Of a stretch of 64,000 nt of DNA, positions 60,139 to 64,000 are shown one piece after another. Position 1 is the stretch's first letter. Each line of letters starts with the position of its first letter. Source of the DNA: VXYK01 sp965214565 (lineage in GTDB: Bacteria; Actinomycetota; Acidimicrobiia; Acidimicrobiales; Aldehydirespiratoraceae); assembly GCA_965214565.1 (NCBI GenBank), contig OZ243951.1, positions 1,550,001 to 1,614,000 of the forward strand, given 5' to 3'. The notes under the pieces are model-generated. The model was not told where the DNA came from. It worked only from the letters and a program-made list of their open reading frames with translations, and did not search any database. A program made the position numbers and the translations under genes.

Positions 60139-62562
60139 ATGTCGGCGACCCGAGACGCGTATGCACGCATGCCGTTCCACGTCGATCGGGCGCAACGCGC
60201 GCAGGGAACACGCGGTGGCCTTACCTTCCTTGATGTATCCGACCGGCGCGTCAACGTCGATACGATCGCTGGCTATCTCCGTGAGGTACCGCTTGATATC
60301 GTAGATCGATCGGATTGGGTGTTGGCGCGTTGGGGTCCAGAGAGTCAGGGGTGGCCGCCAGCGTCCGAAGCTGCTGAGGCTCTCCAAGACAGACTCGCAG
60401 CGATTGGTTCCGGAGCGACGCTTGGTGTGATCATTTTCGAAGTCGCTGTTAGTCCCGCTATTGTCTGGAGTTCTCGCCAATCGGGCCCCAACGGAAACGA
60501 GCCGGTGTTACTCGCACGAGCCCGCGCTGTTGAGGTGGAAGCGTTCTTGAAATGGGGCTACGCGCTTTGGCACCCCGATACGTACCACTACGTGCTCCCC
60601 TCGGGAAAGCACACGTCGTCGTTCGTCCGCTTGGCTGATGCCTTCCAGGATCAGAGAGCAGCGGCCGCCCTCGCAACCTGGTTGTATGGGGCGCTGGACC
60701 CGGATGCCCCGACTACCGTCGTGATGGACATTGGGACCCTGATGCCGCTGGTTAGCGAACTCGAACGGGCAGCGGAGCGCAATATGGCGAACTCGGGCTC
60801 GTCGGCCGGAATCGGAACCGTTCTTTCCTTGGACCGGTATCCCTCAACTAGCTTAGGGCTCCACAGGAGCCTGCTTACAATGCCGCAGGAAAGCCCGCTG
60901 CTTGGGCTCGTGTCTGTGAGCGACAGCGGGGGATTCGCCGAACGGTTGTTGGGCGCGTTCTCCGCGTTAGGGGCACCCACCGTGCGTATCGAGCAGTTGG
61001 TTTCAAGACAACGACCTGGCGCAACAGCCATTCGAGGGGGTCCCCCACCCCAAAGAACTATTGAGGATCCCTGGTTGGGGATAGACGTACCTGATGGCAC
61101 TGAGCCGGATGGGCAGCCTTGCCGTTTGTGCCGAGATCCGGACCGCGCCCGTCTTGTCAGGATCAATCCACGCGCGATGTCAGCGCTGGTTCTGCCAGAG
61201 CCCGACCTGATCATGCCCGACATCTTCGAGGCTCAACGAAATGCCTCGCTATGGGAGGTGTATGGGAGCGCTCTGTCGCCCGGCGAGGCCATCGGCCTCG
61301 TCGGGCCGACGGGGACACGTCCAAGCCCGGAATCGGCGCGGGTTCGAGAGGAATCGATCTTCTTCGAGCCGGCACAGCTCGTCAAGGTGTCTCCAGCAAC
61401 TCTGATCAAGAATCGTCTGGCAGAATTCGAGCACTATCCGAAGCGTGACAAGAAAGATCCAATTCGGGGTCAAGTCAAGGACACTCATAGCCTCGTGGCG
61501 TCGGGAGCGTCAATTGTCATGTACGACGCGTGTGAGAGAAGACTCCTCACAGAGAGTGAATGGCAGGATCTCGAAGAAGCCGTATGTCAACACGGTTTCG
61601 TGTCTGACGATGCAAATTGGATCTCCCACACGCCGGGTTCCGACTCCCCAGAGCCCACCGAAACACTCGAGGCCGGATCCGCGGGCGTGCTGATTCTAGT
61701 TCTTGGTGCGCGCACCGGACTCACCTGCCAACGCATGTTCCTCACAGCACGCCAACAGTGGCCGAGCGCCAACTTCCGATGCCTCGTAGTTCATGCCCAC
61801 CCAGAGAACGATCGCGTTTGGAGGAGCATCAGAAACAACCTCACGGACTCGGACGGCGACAAGCGCCTACTGGCACTGTGGTTGAGCTATGTTCCGAGTT
61901 GGTCACCGCTCGTCGTAGAACGAGAGACCTACCGGGCCGCTCAACAGAAGGGGCTGGACACGCCTGAAATGAGAGCACGGCTCGACGATCTGGAAGGCAA
62001 TCCTGAACCGGGACACACGTTGCTGGGCCGAGCCAATCCGCAGTTGCGAGAACACTCATACTTCGGTCAAGACCTAGGGAGCCGAGAAACTCTCTGCGCG
62101 GTGGGATCAGCGATGCATACCTCTCGCATCCGGGGGAGCCGACGAGATGCGCCTTACTGGACTCAGTTTGATCTTCGGCGAGTCCTGACATCCTATTTCG
62201 ATGGGCTGATCCACGCATGCATCCTCCGATGGTGCGAACCGCAGGAAGCCTGGTGGGGGCCTGCCAGCCGTGATTGCTGTGACTTTTTGCTGCATCTGGA
62301 GAGCTTGGACTTCGACTTCGATCTGCTGCTCCCGGAACTACTGCTCGCCTGCGCGCAAGAGAAACTTCCCGAGGAAGCAGCAGCACAAGTCTTGACGACA
62401 GCGAGAAAGCGTATCGGCCGCCTTGACGGCTCTTTGGATGAACGCTCTCGGAGCCATTTGCAACTCGGCATAGATCTGTGTGAGATGGCGCTAACCGTCG
62501 ATGACAGCATGCGCCGGCGGGTGGCGTCTATGGCTTGGCGATCTCGGGCGGTACTCATCTAG
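60139..62562 (+). CDS. Large protein with phosphoribosyltransferase-like motifs, partner of the GHKL ATPase
   Basis: 807 residues; I do not recognise it as a named family. Residues 148-169 (TYHYVLPSGKHTSSFVRLADAF) resemble the orotate-PRTase N-terminus, 194-200 VVMDIGT its next strand, and 254-274 (LLGLVSVSDSGGFAERLLGAF) the PRPP loop, although the two acidic residues of that loop are reduced to Ser-Asp. A CRLC pair sits at 328-331. A second loop-like element, VLILVLGARTGLTCQRM, is at 517-533, followed by VVHAHPENDRVWRSIRNNL. The C-terminal 200 residues are Trp/Asp-rich and helical. Possibly a PRTase-fold effector of a conflict system; that is inference. Confidence 0.7.
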   Translation: MSATRDAYARMPFHVDRAQRAQGTRGGLTFLDVSDRRVNVDTIAGYLREVPLDIVDRSDWVLARWGPESQGWPPASEAAEALQDRLAAIGSGATLGVIIFEVAVSPAIVWSSRQSGPNGNEPVLLARARAVEVEAFLKWGYALWHPDTYHYVLPSGKHTSSFVRLADAFQDQRAAAALATWLYGALDPDAPTTVVMDIGTLMPLVSELERAAERNMANSGSSAGIGTVLSLDRYPSTSLGLHRSLLTMPQESPLLGLVSVSDSGGFAERLLGAFSALGAPTVRIEQLVSRQRPGATAIRGGPPPQRTIEDPWLGIDVPDGTEPDGQPCRLCRDPDRARLVRINPRAMSALVLPEPDLIMPDIFEAQRNASLWEVYGSALSPGEAIGLVGPTGTRPSPESARVREESIFFEPAQLVKVSPATLIKNRLAEFEHYPKRDKKDPIRGQVKDTHSLVASGASIVMYDACERRLLTESEWQDLEEAVCQHGFVSDDANWISHTPGSDSPEPTETLEAGSAGVLILVLGARTGLTCQRMFLTARQQWPSANFRCLVVHAHPENDRVWRSIRNNLTDSDGDKRLLALWLSYVPSWSPLVVERETYRAAQQKGLDTPEMRARLDDLEGNPEPGHTLLGRANPQLREHSYFGQDLGSRETLCAVGSAMHTSRIRGSRRDAPYWTQFDLRRVLTSYFDGLIHACILRWCEPQEAWWGPASRDCCDFLLHLESLDFDFDLLLPELLLACAQEKLPEEAAAQVLTTARKRIGRLDGSLDERSRSHLQLGIDLCEMALTVDDSMRRRVASMAWRSRAVLI

Positions 62563-62660
62563 TGGGCGGCATAGCGCCATCGAGCCTGGACGGGGTGTAA
62601 CCGTTAGCATGTTGGCCGACAGGGCTCGGCTCATAATTGCTCGTGGCAGCACGACAATTG

Positions 62661-63764
62661 CTACCCGGAAGACGGGTTCGGAAGCTCGACAACAACACGG
62701 TCGCTGAGGTGGAGCAGCTTCGGTCTGGCAGGCTCACCCAGATAGACGGTTCGAAGTCGCTGCTCGATCATGCCAGCGAGATCGGCGATGTCAGCCGTGG
62801 ATAATCCAGCCTGCTTGAGAGCATCGATCACTCTCCGAACGAGGTTCGGTTCCTCAGCTTCGAATTCTGCGGGCTCCCGGCTCCGTCCCCCGGGTTGAGT
62901 GCTGAGTTCGATCTCAAGGCGCTTCCGTCGTTCGGGACTAATCGTTCCCACATCGAGAGCGCGGCGAATAAGGAAGGCAATCGAAACACTCCAGCGCTGC
63001 TTGAGCATGACGAGCCGTCGGAAGTCCACGGTCCGGAGTTCACGACGGGCATCGGCTGTGGGCATGAGGAGTTCCGATGCGAAAGCATCAGCCTGTGCCT
63101 CCAGCATTGAACGTTCGATCTCATCAGTCGGCACGGTGGTCTCATGGCCGAGCACGATGTGACCTACCTCGTGTGCCAGAGTAAAGCGTCTACGGCTTGC
63201 TGGGTGCGAACCGTTGAGCGTGATCACCCAGTCACACCACACTCCCCGGTGCGAGGTTGCTGATTGCTTTCGGTGGAAGCAGTCCATCAGGACCACCGGA
63301 ACCGCGGCGCTCTCGACAAGGCCAACAAGATTCGGAAGCGGCCCCGAGGGAACTCGCCACACCCGGCGGAGATGTGCGGCTGCGTCAGCTGGGCCCGTCT
63401 CCACGGGCACACGCGGAAAATCAAGCGACGGAAGCACATCCACCTCCGAAAAGAGCGCGTCGATTTCGAGTACACGCATCTTGACCTGAGCGTTAGCGAG
63501 ATTGTGAGGCTTTACCGGAAGTGTTTTCATCTTCCGGTGGACCATTGCCGCGACAGAGTCGTCGAGTGGGGGACGTCTTGCTAGGAGGAACGACTCGGGA
63601 ATGCCGCACGTGCTACACCACAGCGGGAGCAAGCTTTGAGGTATCACCTTCTCGCCGCGCTCGACCTGCGATACGAAGGGCTGGCTCTTTCCGAGTTTCT
63701 TGGCAAGTTGCCCCTGCGTTAGTCCGGCTCCGACTCTTGCAAGTTCAATCAGTTTGGGCTCCAC
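62661..63764 (-). CDS. Xre-family HTH regulator with ImmA/IrrE metallopeptidase domain
   Basis: 367 residues. The N-terminal HTH (LIELARVGAGLTQGQLAKKLGKSQPFVSQVERGEKVIP) is well conserved. The central zinc peptidase has FTLAHEVGHIVLG (HExxH) and the third ligand in EAQADAFASELLMP. The C-terminal helix bundle is family-typical. GTG start overlaps the stop codon of the upstream gene by one base (TAGTG), with AGGAGG before it. Converges on the 807-residue gene. It may control, or be restrained by, its upstream partner. Confidence 0.88.
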   Translation of the reverse strand: MEPKLIELARVGAGLTQGQLAKKLGKSQPFVSQVERGEKVIPQSLLPLWCSTCGIPESFLLARRPPLDDSVAAMVHRKMKTLPVKPHNLANAQVKMRVLEIDALFSEVDVLPSLDFPRVPVETGPADAAAHLRRVWRVPSGPLPNLVGLVESAAVPVVLMDCFHRKQSATSHRGVWCDWVITLNGSHPASRRRFTLAHEVGHIVLGHETTVPTDEIERSMLEAQADAFASELLMPTADARRELRTVDFRRLVMLKQRWSVSIAFLIRRALDVGTISPERRKRLEIELSTQPGGRSREPAEFEAEEPNLVRRVIDALKQAGLSTADIADLAGMIEQRLRTVYLGEPARPKLLHLSDRVVVELPNPSSG

Positions 63765-64000
63765 TACCCCTCCTGATCTCCGGCTTCAAGAATTTGGGCT
63801 GCAGTTCGTTTCGCTGATATAGCGGCAGGGCCAGCAGTTGGCGATATAGGAAGGGTCGGCGTTTCAGGGAGCATTCCACCTGTGGCTAGATCGCTAAGGT
63901 CGACTATCCACTCGACCTGTTGCTTGCGCATCGGCCCCTTGCGGTATTTTGCAACGACGAACTGCGAGACTAGGCCCGTGTGATCGTTGTATACAGGTCC
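63764..64000 (-). CDS. Partial gene running out of the window, C-terminal 78 residues
   Basis: Open to the right edge. It reads GLVSQFVVAKYRKGPMRKQQVEWIVDL, then a Pro/Thr-rich tail. I do not recognise it. It is translationally coupled to the Xre-ImmA gene by a one-base overlap, so it is probably the toxin-like or accessory partner of that regulator. Function unknown. Confidence 0.5.
   Translation of the reverse strand, partial: GPVYNDHTGLVSQFVVAKYRKGPMRKQQVEWIVDLSDLATGGMLPETPTLPISPTAGPAAISAKRTAAQILEAGDQEG

Noticed and set aside
1..64000. CRISPR array or intact insertion sequence
   Set aside because: No regularly spaced identical repeats and no transposase or integrase gene were seen on either strand.

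Overview
This is a GC-rich actinobacterial chromosome segment. The class is probably Acidimicrobiia, an inference from the gene content and gene order: a short tilS, hpt-folE-folP-folB-folK, panC-coaX, clpC, ispD-ispF-rlmB, the DUF2342 metalloprotease and an actinobacterial-style Tad locus. Most genes lie on the + strand in tightly overlapping operons with GTGA or ATGA junctions.

Layout. Positions 1-8000 hold the end of a type II glutamine synthetase, an MDR reductase, nadE, a sigma-70 factor, an FAD oxidoreductase and a redoxin. The redoxin has an in-frame TGA at its active-site position, read here as selenocysteine (6705-7859, minus strand). A bacterial SECIS-like hairpin follows the TGA, and a tRNA-Sec gene (selC, anticodon UCA) lies at 15799-15894. 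Positions 8000-15720 are an accessory island beside the 3' end of selC. It contains an HNH nuclease, a RelE/Phd pair, decayed hsdR and hsdM pieces, a HEPN-like protein, a PIN/ImmA-Xre pair and a DUF4143 ATPase. Positions 16361-20082 carry a compact Tad pilus locus, followed by a STAS/anti-sigma pair and nhaA. Positions 22470-30626 are housekeeping: topA, an MFS carrier, tmk, holB, tRNA-Thr, the DUF2342 metalloprotease and tilS.

Positions 30685-38883 are a complete four-gene Wadjet plasmid-defence operon in the order C-A-B-D. It sits between tilS and hpt, two genes that are usually close neighbours. Positions 38951-54633 return to housekeeping: purine salvage, folate, pantothenate/CoA, prenyl diphosphate, ClpC, the MEP pathway and an rRNA methylase. 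This stretch includes a phosphatase-fold protein that has lost its catalytic Cys and a lipoprotein-HAD fusion. Positions 54726-57118 hold an MDR reductase and an AzlCD exporter.

Positions 57150-64000 are a second accessory region. It contains broken NYN and DUF429 pieces, an HNH protein, and a two-gene unit made of a GHKL ATPase and an 807-residue protein with phosphoribosyltransferase-like motifs. An Xre-ImmA regulator and a partial gene close the window. The GHKL/PRTase-like pair is the best candidate for a poorly described conflict system. The selenoprotein, SECIS and selC set is the best-supported unusual biology.
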